DNA of 64,000 nt from NCBI GenBank assembly GCA_035236585.1, contig CP141127.1, positions 69,793,495 through 69,857,494 of the forward strand, read 5' to 3'. The notes below the pieces were generated by a model. The model was not told the DNA's origin. It did not search any database and was given only the letters and a program-made list of their open reading frames with translations. The position numbers and the translations under genes were made by a program. The DNA comes from Warburgia ugandensis. Lineage: Eukaryota > Streptophyta > Magnoliopsida > Canellales > Canellaceae. Shown here piece after piece: positions 47,627 through 59,463 of the stretch (positions within the stretch are counted from its first letter, which is position 1; the number at the start of each line of letters is the position of its first letter).

Positions 47627-48024
47627 CAAAATTAACGATTAGATGATCATTAGAGTTTATTAGATGATTAATATGCGATTTAGATGATTTTAATTTAGTC
47701 TTTTATTTTGCAGATTAACTATAAGAGGCATGGATGGCTATGGATCAATGTTACAAATTATCCCTCAAGGATCAACGGTGCAGATTAGTGAAGAGCAAGA
47801 AGGTTTCCTAATGGAAGAGGATTCCTAATTGGAAGAGTCCTAATTGAAAGAGATGGGAAGAAAAGGAGTTTGTTAGAGTAAAATAAAGAAGGGAAAACTA
47901 TTATAAAAGGAGAACCGTGGAGGTGGAGAGGAGGGTGTCTTTTTGGAGAGTTGAAGTTTCCTTGTTTTGTTTCTCATTCACGTTTTCTTCCTTAAGAGTT
48001 GGATGTTTGAGTGTTGTCTTTTGC
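47627..48024 (+). repeat. partial LTR of element B, truncated at both ends
   Basis: It begins inside the LTR at CAAAATTAACGATTAG, missing about the first 110 bases, and stops at GTCTTTTGC. There it joins element B's leader at ATCCTCTTATAATTG. It is most similar to the complement of the 57251-59463 LTR (shared CTCTCCAAAAAGACACCCTC). The loss removes the LTR end and the primer-binding site of element B. Confidence 0.8.
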
Positions 48025-48766
48025 ATCCTCTTATAATTGTTGCATTTTTAGGTTTTTGCATTAGTTTATTGCTTTTCATTGCATCTTTGGACACGGTTAA
48101 TGCTTTAAGGTGATATATATGCTGATCGAACTGCTATGGAGTGTGGAATTAATTAGTAAGGGCACCCTACCCCTATAAGATCAGGGGTGGATCTCATCAC
48201 CACTCCTTGGTCCACCTAGGATAATCACCTCAAGTGTGCTTTCCTAACCTTCAATCAAATTAAAATCAATCAGAAGAGACCTATAGGGCCATCACATGCT
48301 CGTAGGACCCTCTTACTAAGACGAGATTTATTGTCACTCCAGTGGCTTTTGAGCATTGTGGTTATTGAGAGTTGTCTAATAGAGCCTCGCTCTTTCCTCA
48401 CCTCCTGTTGACGTTGTGAGGTCTAAACGCCTCTTTACATGAGGGTTGTATTAATCACCTTGCAAAGAACCTAACTGGTAAACAATAATCAAGTCTAAAG
48501 GAGAGGAGTGCTAGATTAGGCTAATTAAAAGCATTGTCCCCACACGAATTCAAGAAAATTAATATATTGCTTATTAGCCTAAGGTATTTGACTATGCCTT
48601 TTTGCTTGCATCACATAGAGTTAGAGTTAGCATTTAGAGTAGGACATTTTAGATTAGGAATAGTTCATGTAAGGGCATCGATCTCAAAACCTTGAGCTAC
48701 TACATTTAAAGCCAGAGATTCAACGCATCTGAAACCAAGGGGAAAGAAACATAGTTCCTATCCCTA
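48025..48766 (+). other. element B leader, start missing
   Basis: Plus-strand counterpart of element A's leader (complement of about 45358-44654). No primer site precedes it. Confidence 0.7.
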
Positions 48767-50516
48767 TGGCTGAACCACCAATAGAGATTGAGCGAAAGAC
48801 TATTAGGGATTTTTATGCTCCGCTCCAACTTAATACTCCCTCCTGCATAGCTTTACCTCCCACTAATGATGACTTACCTCCCACTAATGCCGACCACTTT
48901 GAGTTAAAGCCGTGAGTAATTCAGTTACTCCCTACCTTTTATGGTCGATACCGAGAAGATCCATACCTACATATCAAGGAGTTCCTTGATATTGGTGCCA
49001 CATTTAAGTTCCGAAATGTTTCGAATGATTCAATTAGGTTAAGCTTATTCTCGTTCTCACTTAAGGGCTAAGCCAAGTCATGGCTTAATTTCTTTGAGGT
49101 AGGTTCTATACATACATGGGCCAATTGTCTAAGAAGTTCTTGAACAAGTTCTTCCCTGTTCACAAAACAAATGCCCTACGTTGCGAAATTATAAATTTCC
49201 AACAAAGGGATGATGAATAATATTATGAATGTTGGAAACGGTGGATTGAATTGCTACAAAAATGCCCTCACCATGGATTTGAGAAATGACAGCAAGTTCA
49301 ACACTTTTATGAGGCATTGATACCTCAAAATAGACAAATGATAGATACAACAAATGGAGGGACCATCATGTTAAAAGATGAAAGTGAAGCTTGGGAATTC
49401 TTTGAAACTATAGCTGATAATTCTCAGCAATGGGATTATTCAAATAGAAGAGAAAGAATTAACTAGCCCACTAAGAAAGGAGGTATCTATGAGATAGGAG
49501 CACATACTGATTTATCCGATAAGCTTGACTCTGTTGCTGAAAAATTAGATGGAAGAATGGACAAGCTTGAAACTATATTTCAATCTTTCCTGACTATTAC
49601 ATTATCCTAAAAACCTCTACAAGAGGTATGCATTACTTGTTCTAGTCCAGCCCATTTAACCTCAGCGTGTCCATCTAATAAAGTATTTCTTGAATATCTT
49701 ATAGACCAAGCGAATGCATTAAATGTATATCGCCAACCTAGCGACAACCCATATTCTGAGACCTTCAGCCCTATATGGGCTAGGCATCCCAATTTGTCTT
49801 GGTCAAAGAATAACCACAAAAGGGGGCCATCTGTAAACCCCCTTGTCCAAAACTTTTGTCTTAGAACTACAGTTCCCCATCAGCCACCTAGCTTCCAACA
49901 ACCTCTACAACAAAAGAAACTATATTAAGAGGAAAACATCTGCACCATGATGGAACAATTTGCAAAAGATAATGATTACACTAAAAAGGCCTTACACCAA
50001 TTGCAAAATGATAGTAGACATTCAGCCAATGTCAACTCTCAAGCCATAGCTAAGCCAGAGGTGCAAATAAGACAATTGTGTGCTGAATTATATAATAGAG
50101 AAAAGGGTTAGTTTCCTAGCCAACCCATCCCTAACCCTAAGGGGCAATTTGAGATAGGGTTCAGTTCTCAAAACCTTAACCCTCATGAGCATGCCAAGTC
50201 CATAATCACCTTTAGGAATGGTCATCAAATCGATAACAAAGAAGGGCAGGTTAAGGAAACTGTGGAGGAAAAAGAGGCAACAAAAATTTAGGAAAAAGAG
50301 AAAAAACAGAACAAACCTGTAGAACCTATAGTGGAGGCACCCTATGTGCCTAAAGCCCCTTTTCCCCAATTATTGAATAAAGCTAGGAAGGGATCAAACT
50401 TCAATGAGTTAATGGAGGTGTTTAAACATGTACAAATCAATATACCCTTGCTCAATGCAATTAAAGACATCTTTGCCTATGCTAAATTCTTAAAAGAGCT
50501 CTGCACAACAAAGTGA
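48667..50516 (+). pseudogene. element B Gag remnant
   Basis: The ATG at 48667 is followed directly by a stop. Then MAEPPIEIERKTIRDFYAP (48768 on) and the Gag core (DPYLHIKEFLDIGATFKF, then SIRLSLFSFSLKG-stop-AKSWLN) follow with multiple stops and frame changes. 50331-50516 gives the conserved tail (KAPFPQLLNKARKGSNFNEL). Homologous throughout to element A on the opposite strand. Confidence 0.8.
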
Positions 50517-50559
50517 AAACTTAATGTGCAAAAGAAAGCCTTCCTCACCGAACAGGTGA

Positions 50560-51460
50560 GCTCTTTGATTCAACACAATACCCCACCAAATTTAGAGACC
50601 CAGGATGTCCTACAATCACTTGCGTCATTGGAGATCATGTCATAGATGGGGCACTTCTTGACTTTGGGGCTAGTGTTAACTTGTTGCCATACTTTGTCTA
50701 TGAGGAACTAAAACTCGGTGAGTTGAAACTAACCACTATCACACTACAATTAGCTGATAGATCTATCAAGATACCTCGTGGTTTGGTTGAAGATGTCTTG
50801 ATACAGGTGGATAAGTTTTATTACCCTGTTGATTTCATTGTGCTAGGCACCCAACCTATATCAGATCTTGGTAATCAAATCCCAGTCATCCTTGGACGTC
50901 CATTCTTAGCAACGTCCAATGCCATTATTAACTATAGGAATGGTGTAATGAAACTCTCATTCGGCAATATGAAAGTTAAGCTTAATGTCTTTAATGCCGA
51001 TCAACAAAATTTAGACCTCAATGATCCCTCTGATGTCAACTTAATAGAGAGTCTAATTAATGTGATTCAGTCACCATTGTCCATCTTGCACCCACTAGAG
51101 GCTTGTCTATGCACTTTAATGGAGAATTTGATATAGACAAGTCTATTGAGGAGGTAAACAATCTTTTAGATGTTGCACCACTCATGGATACCTCTAAGTG
51201 GGGTCCTTATGTAGAACCACTCCCACAGTCTAAATCTATCCTTATACTCTCAATAGAGCAACCGACGTCTGTGGACCTAAAATCCTTGCCTGATAACTTG
51301 AAATATTCATACCTAGGCCCAGATGAAACCTTACCTGCAATAATAGCATCAAACTTAGATAAAGAATAGGAGGGTAAGCTTTTAGATGTTCTTAAGGAAC
51401 ATAAAACTGCTCTAGGGTGGACAATATCAGACATAAAAGGGATAAGTCCAGCCGTATGCA
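50560..51460 (+). pseudogene. element B protease and linker
   Basis: The aspartic protease region reads IDGALLDFGASVNLLPYFVYE around 50645-50700, with the D-x-G-A-S active site present. It continues in frame 50681-51136 through DRSIKIPRGLVEDVLIQVDK and NQIPVILGRPFLATSNAI. A frame change leads to 51103-51369 (NNLLDVAPLMDTSKWGPYVE, YSYLGPDETLPAIIAS). A stop separates it from the RT. Confidence 0.8.
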
Positions 51461-52630
51461 TGCATAGGATACATCTAGAAGAAAATGCAAAACCTTCTAG
51501 GGAAACTCAAAGGCGACTGAACCTCCACATGAAGGATGTGGTTAGAGATGAAGTCCTAAAACTTTTAGATGTTGGCATCATATACCCATCTCTAATAGTA
51601 CTTAGGTCAGCCCCGTTCAAGTTGTACTTAAGAAATCTAGGGTCACGGTTGTCAAAAGTGAGGATAACGAGCAAGTCCCCACCTGCATGACCACTGGGTG
51701 GAGAGTTTGTATTGACTATCGAAAGTTGAACGCGGTCATGAGGAAAGATGATTTTCCTCTACCTTTCATTGACCAAATGCTAGAGAGGTTAGCCGGACAT
51801 AGCTATTACTGTTTTCTAGATGGATATTCCGGTTACAACCAAATTTCTATAGCACCAGAGGATCACGAGAAGACCACCTTCACCTGCCCTTTTGGAACCT
51901 TCGCCTATAGACATATGCCTTTTGAGCTTTGTAACGCTCCAGCTACATTTCAAAGGTGTATGTTGAGCATTTTCTCCGATATGGTAGAAAGATTCCTTGA
52001 GGTGTTTATGGATGACTTCTCAGTATTTGGTTCATCATTTGATGAGTGCCTACACCACTTGAAGTAAGTCCTTGTATGGTGTCAAGAGAAGAATTTGGTC
52101 TTAAATTGGGAAAAATGTCATTTTATGGTACGAAGTGAGATAGTACTAGGCCACATAATATCACCCAATGGGATAGAAGTCAATAAGGCAAAAATGGATT
52201 TAATAGCCAACCTTCCTCCACCAAGGATGGTAAAAGAAATTTGCTCCTTTTTAGGACATACTGGCTTTTACAGACGATTCATCAAAGATTTTAGCAAAAT
52301 TGCCAAGCCCCTATGTAATTTACTTACGAAGGAGGCCACTTTTGACTTTGATGAAGACTGTAAGAAAGCATTTGAGCGACTCAAGGCTAAATTGACTGCT
52401 ACACCTATTATTCGACCACCAGATTGGAACACCATTCGAAATAATGTGTGACACGTAATATTCCATTGGAGCTATTTTGGGGCAACGCATTGATAAACTT
52501 CCCCATGTGACATATTACGCTAGTAAAACACTAAATGATGCGCAACTCAACTATTCCACTATTGAGAAAGAGTTGTTAGCTGTAGTGTTTGCTTTGGATA
52601 AGTTTAGATCTTACCTGTTAGGGTGTAAGG
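51460..52630 (+). pseudogene. element B reverse transcriptase and truncated RNase H
   Basis: The RT is spread over 51460-51690, 51687-52067 and 52095-52451, with the FMDDF catalytic box near 52008-52022 and [21 protein letters not shown] near 52250-52310. RNase H begins at about 52430 (IRNNV-stop instead of the FEIMCD block), continues ASKTLNDAQLNYSTIEKELL (52520-52580), and is cut at about 52623, where it joins integrase sequence. The last catalytic Asp region of RNase H is missing. Confidence 0.85.
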
Positions 52631-53604
52631 TGTCAAAGGTTATGAAGTTTAGGAAGAAGACATATGATGCTCGTAAACCCAATCCTTGTCATAGAACCTT
52701 TTGATGTTTGGGGCATAGATTTTATGGGACATTTTCCTAATTCTTTTGGAAATCTGTACATCCTAGTTGGAGTGGACTATGTATCCAAGTGGGTGGAGGC
52801 TATACTATGCAAAACCAATGACTACAAGGTTGTGGTAAAGTTTTTAAAAGAAAATATTTTTGCAAGGTTTGGTACTCCAAGAGCCATAATAAGTGATGGG
52901 GGGAAACACTTTTGTAATAAGGTGTTTGAGAATTTAATGAAAAAGTATGGGGTCAACCATAGGATAGCTACCCCATACCACCCTCAGACTAGTGGTCAAG
53001 TAGAGGTATGTAATAGGGAAATAAAGCGAATTCTAGAAAAGACAGTCAATCCAAATAGGAAAGACTGGTCTCTGAGACTTATTGACGCTTTATGGGCTTA
53101 TCGTATAGCATATAAAACCCTATAGGAATGTCACCCTACAGCTTGGTCTATGGAAAGGCCTGCCACTTACCAGTAGAGTTAGAGCACAAGGCATATTGGG
53201 CTATTAAAAAGCTAAATTTCGACTTAGATTCTGCTGGAACCCACAAAAAACTCCAACTCAATGAGTTGGAGGAATTGAGGAAAGATGCATATAAGTCTGC
53301 ACGATTGTACAAAGACCGAATGAAGGCTGTACATAATCGACATATTTTAAGAAAATCCTTCACACCAGGTCAAAAGGTCTTACTGTATAATTCTAGATTG
53401 CATCTATTCCTAGGAAAACTTAGATATAGATGGACTGGACCTTATATAATACGCACAATCTATCCTCATGGGGCCATCGAGATTAAAAAGGATGGAGAAA
53501 TCCAAAAGGTCAGTGGTCAAAGGATAAAACCTTTCTTAGAAATGCCTGACCTTGAAATTGATAAGACACTTTTAGAGACACCTAAATATGATGATCCACC
53601 TTAG
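52631..53604 (+). pseudogene. element B integrase lacking the zinc finger
   Basis: The catalytic core (52664-53125) keeps D in [13 protein letters not shown] in IISDGGKHF and E in [12 protein letters not shown]. The HHCC finger is deleted. A one-base loss near 53120 (ACCC for ACCCC) creates a stop, and the frame resumes at 53128 ([15 protein letters not shown]) through [20 protein letters not shown] to 53604. This is also the uninterrupted version of the site where the LINE hit element A. Confidence 0.9.
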
Positions 53605-55375
53605 ATTATCACTCCAGGAGCCTTGCAGCATATCATCATTGCACTCATCATTATGTCTGGCTGAAGACGTTAAACTTAGCGCTTATTGGGAGGCAACCCA
53701 AGTGTTTAAAGTCTACGTCCCTCCACTTTCATATAGAATCCTATGTTTTTCAAACATTGGGGACAATGTTTCATTCAGGTTGGGGGGTGTAGATGCACTA
53801 GAGATTTTGAATTTTCTTGAGTTAAAAAAAAAAAAAAATTGAAAATTTTTGAAAAAAAAGAAAAGTTTTTAAAGTAGAGTTCCCTTATTGTGATGAGAAC
53901 TGGATGTTTAGAATTTGGTAAATATGTTGTTTTCACCTCTTAATGGGAATGCATATGATTAGTTTTGCATATCATTCATGTGTTAGAGCATTTCATGAAA
54001 GTTAATTCTCGGAAACCATTTACACACAACACATAATCAAGACTAATATACAAGTATGACTTAGAGACCCAGAGGAAAACTAGTGGAGACCTATAACCTA
54101 GTGAGAGTTTGAGACTATCTTCTTTTAAAGAGTTATAAGTAATTCCACACTTTCTTCAGCGTACATACATTAGTGTGATCCTGTTATCATTGTTTTGGTT
54201 AAACATCAATAATAAAGAGGAGTAATAGCTTTAATTCTAGAAATTTATTGAATCTGATAGGTTTTAGGAAACCTAGGAAATAATATAGGTCATCCTTGCT
54301 TAGCCTAGAGACATAAAGCCTACCCAATATAGTATACCACTAGTTAGCCTTTTGAGCTTATTATTAAGCCTTTTTCTTTTTTAACCCAGAATAACCCAAT
54401 AAAATAAATAACCATTACTCATCTTCAAAATGTGTAGAGTAGAAAAAAGTTAAAAAATAGGACAAAACGTCAAAGAAGTGGGAAAAATTAGCTGTCTTTC
54501 TACCGAAGAAGAAAAAGAAATATTGAAAAAAAAAAGAGAAAAAAAAGAAGAAAAGAAAAGAAAGACCGAAACTTGAAAGAGAAATTCACTTTAGGTACAA
54601 AACCAAAAGAAAAGTTATCCTAGAAGATATTCATTGAAGACATCTACTCAATTTTGAACATTTGAAATCTTTATTCCTTTCTTTTCTAAACCTATTATAA
54701 GCCTACATTTCGTCCTAGTTAAAGACCTTTTGATCTTAGGTGGACATAGCCTTAAAGAGGAGAGAAAAAGAAAGAATTAAGGTAAAAAAACCCTAATATT
54801 CTTGGTGTTAACATCCACTCCTAGGGATCACTTTCTTTTGTCTCATGAGTGTTTAAAAGAATTATGTGAACCATCAGCTTGTTGGATTCAGTCACATAAT
54901 GAGAGAAATATGTTAAATCCCTTATCTGAGAGTTTTATTTATGAGCATATACTTGTAAGGATTTGAGGTCAATGCATATTTCCAATGGAAGGTAAGCATA
55001 TCCAATTAGAAGTCGAGATTTATGTGGCTTTACACACATATGCACTCTGAGAAATAACTCAAATAAGATGTCTTTAATATGTGTATGGTATGTAAAATTG
55101 TCAAATCCTCTTCATTAAGTTGTGAAAAACTAGTCAATTTGCTAATGAATGAGGATTCTTTGAGATAAAATAGGGGACTTGACTTTATTGAATTTTGTGG
55201 GTATAATCACTGCAAACCCTCACGAGGCCTAACTCGTCCACTAGGGGTAACCTAGAGGTTCAAGGGCTTGTCATATGTGCGAAATGCAATCGTGAGTACC
55301 TACGAAAGTGGCATCTTGTATTAGTTTTGTGTAAAATAGTTGTCTGCATGTTTTGCTCGGGACTAGCAAAATGCT
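53605..55375 (+). other. element B: non-coding segment between integrase and 3' LTR
   Basis: No intact frame. It contains GCGCTTATTGGGAGGCAACC (53680-53699), GGGGACAATGTTTCATTCAG followed by a purine tract at 53778-53789, and an A-rich zone near 54510-54570. The same order occurs in element A. Confidence 0.65.
53778..53789 (+). other. internal polypurine-tract-like copy
   Basis: GGTTGGGGGGTG is identical to the 12-mer directly before the 3' LTR (55376-55387). It could act as a second plus-strand primer. Element A has a shorter form at 38536-38545. Confidence 0.6.
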
Positions 55376-55387
55376 GGTTGGGGGGTG
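55376..55387 (+). other. polypurine tract of element B
   Basis: GGTTGGGGGGTG directly precedes the LTR start TGTTAAG. Confidence 0.85.
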
Positions 55388-57228
55388 TGTTAAGTGTTGA
55401 ATTTTGGCTAAAAGACCCCTAGTTTAGCATTCAATTAGAACATCTAACAGTTCAAAAATGCAAAATTTAGCTTGATTTTAAATTTAGCTCAAATTGACCA
55501 TCTAAACCTTAATTTCTCAAAATTAACAGTTAGATGATCATTAAAGTTCATTAGATGATTAATGTGCGGTTTAGATGATTTTAATTTAGTCTTTTATTTT
55601 GCATATTAACTATAAGAGGCATGGATGGCTATAGATCAATGTTACAAATTATCCCTCAAGGATCAACGGTGCAGATTAGTGAAGAGCAAGAAGGTTCCTT
55701 AGTGGAAGAGGATTCCTAATTGGAACAGTCCTAATTGAAAGAGATGGGAAGAAAAGGAGTTTGTTAGAGTAAAATAAGGAAGGAAAAACTATTATAAAAA
55801 GGACAACCGTGGAGGTGGAGGAGAGGGTGTTTTTTTTTGGAGAGTTGAAGTTTTGGGAGTTTGGAAGTTCTGATTTGTTTTACATTGCTTGCTTTTCTAT
55901 ATTTCCAAATTAGGTTGTTTCCATCGTGTTTTTTTTTTTTTTTTCTCTCTTCGTCCATGTTCATTCAGTCTCTTAGCAATTCTCCATCGTTATCGTCTCT
56001 CTTTCCCCATCGTGTGCATCTTACCACCTTTCTCCTGTAATCTCCACATTCACCTCTTCTCAATCTCAATCTTCCCGTTTCCCAGTCGCACCCTCTACTC
56101 TCCCTCTACAGTCCACGTTCTCGAACTCTTCTTCAATCCATCTAATTCAATGCCCCATCTCACGCACCTATTCTTTCTCGACTCCCCTTCTCTATCACTC
56201 TCCTTTGCTTCATAGTTCAACCCACCTTCCGTCTCACCTCCACACCATCACCCCCACCGACCAGGCATGAGCCAGATCAGAACCAGATGGCCTAGGCATC
56301 CTCTCCGGGTGCATCGTCATCCCCTGCCCTGAACCGGACGACGCCCAGAAAAAGGCGTCTTTTTTTTTTTTTTTTCTCACCAGAAGAGCCCTCCATCGGC
56401 CGTTCAACGCCCACCTAATCCGGAAGGAACTCAGGCTAGCATCACTGGCGGCATCCCGTCTTCTTTGGCCAGAAAACCCTCTTTTACAGGAGTTTAATAT
56501 TTTTTGGAAAAATTCCACTTTTGCCCATGCAGAATAATTGAAATTACATTTGATGCCCTGAGATTGTTATTATTCCCAGTTTATCTTATTCCTATTCTGA
56601 GTAATCCATGTTCTGTGTTATTTCATTACTGTTTACTTTAATTAATGGTTCTGGGTTAACAATGGAAAATCTTCAATTTCTTGTTTGTTTTAATTATGAA
56701 TTTCAATTAAATTTTAGGGCATGTTCTTAGGATAGATTCTAGTGTAAGTACTATTCTTGATCTTCATTTTGGATTATGAAGGCAGATTTAATCGTTAACC
56801 ATGATATTATTTAATTAGATTAGATCTCTATCAATTTGACGAATCTGACAAATTCCTCTATCTGATCACTAATCCATGACATGTTGAACATAGTGATGTA
56901 AGTTGATCAAAGTTTTGGAAACCCGTAGTGAAGAAATTGGACAGTATTAATCTAGGGAATTAGATTTTCTGAATTTTTCTAGTTTTAGTTTTAATTAAGG
57001 TTTTAGTAGTTATTTTTCTGTTCTTCCGGGAAGTTGACTTCTGAAAATTCATTAGTAAATAAATATGGAGTCTGAAAATTTCTGTTAATTTTTGTTAAAT
57101 AAAAATGAATTCTAAATAATTAAATTTTATTAAAAACTCCAAAATTCTAAAGCGAGTCCCTGTGGGATCGACCCCGTATTTGCATAGCTATACTACAATA
57201 GCCCGTGCACTTGCGGAAAACATCAACA
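55388..57228 (+). repeat. LTR3: 3' LTR of element B
   Basis: It runs from TGTTAAGTGTTG to ACATCAACA, 1841 bp. Its middle is like LTR2, while a 12-base indel near 55635 (GATCAATGTTACA present) groups it with LTR4 and the partial LTR. Frames at 55889-56215 and 56234-56518 are composition artefacts. Confidence 0.85.
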
Positions 57229-57370
57229 AGTCACAGGCTTGTGGAAAACTTGTTGATGTTTTCCGCAAGTGCACGGGCTATTGTAGTATAGCTATGCAAA
57301 TACGGGTCGATCCCACAGAGACTCGCTTTAGAATTTTGGAGTTTTTAATAAAATTTAATTATTTAGAATT
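57108..57370. repeat. large near-perfect palindrome at the LTR3/LTR4 junction
   Basis: The end of LTR3 and the start of LTR4 are inverted copies with arms of about 120 bases. They close with CAACAAG and CTTGTTG-type sequence around a spacer of roughly 20 bases. Only a few mismatches or single-base indels are seen by eye. Confidence 0.9.
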
Positions 57371-59463
57371 CAAGTTTAATTGACAAAAATTAACAACAAA
57401 GAAGAAGTCAGACTTTAGGTTTAGTTTGCCAATGAAATTTCAGAAGCTTAATTTCAGGAATAACATAAAAGAAACAATAAAATCCTAATTAAAACTAAGA
57501 CTAGAAGAAATTAAGAAAATCCAATTCCCTAGCTTAAGTACTGTTCAATTTCTTCACTTTGGATTCCCAAAACTTTGATAAACCTATATCACTATGTTCA
57601 ACATGCCCTGGATTAAGGATCTGACGAAGAAATTTGTCAGATTCTTCAAATATTTAGAGATCTAATCAAATTAATGAAATTAAGATTCAACGGCTTAGAT
57701 CTATTCTCATAATCCAAAATGAAGATCAAGAATAGTACTTACACTAGAATCTATCCTAAGAACATGCCCTAAAATTTAATTGAAATTTAGAATTAAAACA
57801 AATAAGAAATTAAAGATTTTCCATCATTAACCCAGAACCATTAATTAAAGTAAACAGTAATGAAATAACACAGAACATGGATTACTCAGAACAGGAATAA
57901 GATGAACCGAAAATAATAACAGTCTCAGGGCATCAAATGTAATTTCAATTATTCTGCATGGGCAAAATTGGAAATTTTCCAAAAACTCCCTTAAAACCCA
58001 CGTAAAAGAGGTTTTCTTCGCCGGAGACTATTGAGACGCCAGAGATGATGACGCCTGGGCCGGTGGTGATCTGGGCGTCGCACGGTCAGGCTGGACTCGC
58101 CTGGCTTGCTCTGGCCAGTGGAGGGCTCTTCTGGTGGGAGCAAAACGACGCCCTTTCTGGGCATCGGGTCGGTGAAGAGATGTAGCCAGTGACGAGGGAA
58201 CTCCTAGTCTGGGCTGGAGAGATGGTTGTGGTAGGAGCAGAAGTAAAACAATGGCCGGGCCGGTGGCCTGCGTCTTTGGCCTTGGAGCGTGGAGGAGATC
58301 TGGAGCACTAAAGAGAGTTTCTGCGGTAGATGAAAAAGAAAAGGGAATTGATGATGAATGGAGGAGAAACAAAAAGAGAAGGGGCTGGGCAGTGGTGCCG
58401 TATACAAGGGAGATGAAAATGTTTGGGCCGGTCTGTCTAGTCGTGACCTGCCAATGAAGGGTTGGGGGTCTCTATCTGGAACGAAAAGACAGACTGGAGA
58501 GTGGACGACGACGCCGGTAGAAGGGGAACTAAAGTGCGTATCTGGGTTGAACGATCAAGCAGTGATGGTTGCAATATGGGCTTGTGCGGTGAATCAAAAA
58601 GAGAATAGGGCAAGTGGTGCAGTGGACTGAATAGGAGATTATGCTTGAGATGGTTTCGGTGGAAGGTAGTGAAAGGAGATGGCTGGGTGTGTTGAGAAGA
58701 AAACAGTAAAGGAGATGGGTCTTACAGGGAAGAAGAACGTGAGAAGGGTTGAATGGATGAGGCTGTGGAGATGGGTGATGGAGGGTGTAGGGCTGAAGGG
58801 GAAGAAAACAATGGATGAACTGGTTTTGTAGGATGGTAATGGTGGTTGGGTAATACAATGAAAACAGAAGAGAAATTTAGCAAATGATCCACTAAAGACT
58901 ATGGAAGCAAGAAAACAAAACGATAACTAAAAGAACCAAAGGACAAAACTCAAACTTCCAACTCTTAAGGAAGAAAACGTGAATGAGAAACAAAACAAGG
59001 AAACTTCAACTCTCCAAAAAGACACCCTCCTCTCCACCTCCACGGTTCTCCTTTTTATAATAGTTTTCCCTTCCTTATTTTACTCTAACAAACTCCTTTT
59101 CTTCCATCTCTTTCAATTAGGACTCTTCCAATTAGGAATCCTCTTCCATTAGGAAACCTTCTTGCTCTTCACTAATCTACACCGTTGATCCTTGAGGGAT
59201 AATCTGTAACATTGATCCATAGCCATCCATGCCTCTTATAGTTAATCTGCAAAATAAAAGACTAAATTAAAATCATCTAAACCGCACATTAATCATCTAA
59301 TAAATTCTAATGATCATCTAACCGTTAATTTTGAGAAATTAAGGTTTGGATGGTCAATTTGAGCTAAATTTAAAATCAAGCTAAATTTTGCACTTTTGAA
59401 TGGTTAGTTGTTCTAATTGAATGCTAAACTAGGGGTCTTTTAGCCCAAATTCAACACTTAACA
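57251..59463 (-). repeat. LTR4: additional complete LTR, no internal region attached
   Basis: It has borders TGTTGATG...CTTAACA and is 2213 bp long. The right half (from about 58544) matches LTR1; the left half resembles LTR2/LTR3. No primer site precedes it: 22 bases (57229-57250) separate it from LTR3. It may be a solo LTR or the outer LTR of the first Athila-like insertion. Frames of 60-115 codons within it are artefacts. Confidence 0.8.

Larger units (their letters stand above)
34990..59463. mobile_element. 24.5-kb nested Athila-like Ty3/gypsy cluster in the copia integrase
   Basis: The block starts TGTTGATG, ends CTTAACA, and is flanked by CTTGT (34985-34989) and CTTGC (59464-59468), a 5-bp duplication with one mismatch. 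Copia coding similarity stops and resumes exactly at these points. Inside are element A (minus strand) and element B (plus strand) in opposite orientation, with a further complete LTR at the right. The Athila-like assignment rests on the tRNA-Asp primer site, the PR-RT-RH-INT order and the pol sequence. All frames are broken. Confidence 0.8.

Noticed and set aside
58028-58858. Frames of 67-114 codons on both strands
   Set aside because: They lie inside LTR4 with the same composition effect as LTR1 and no motif.
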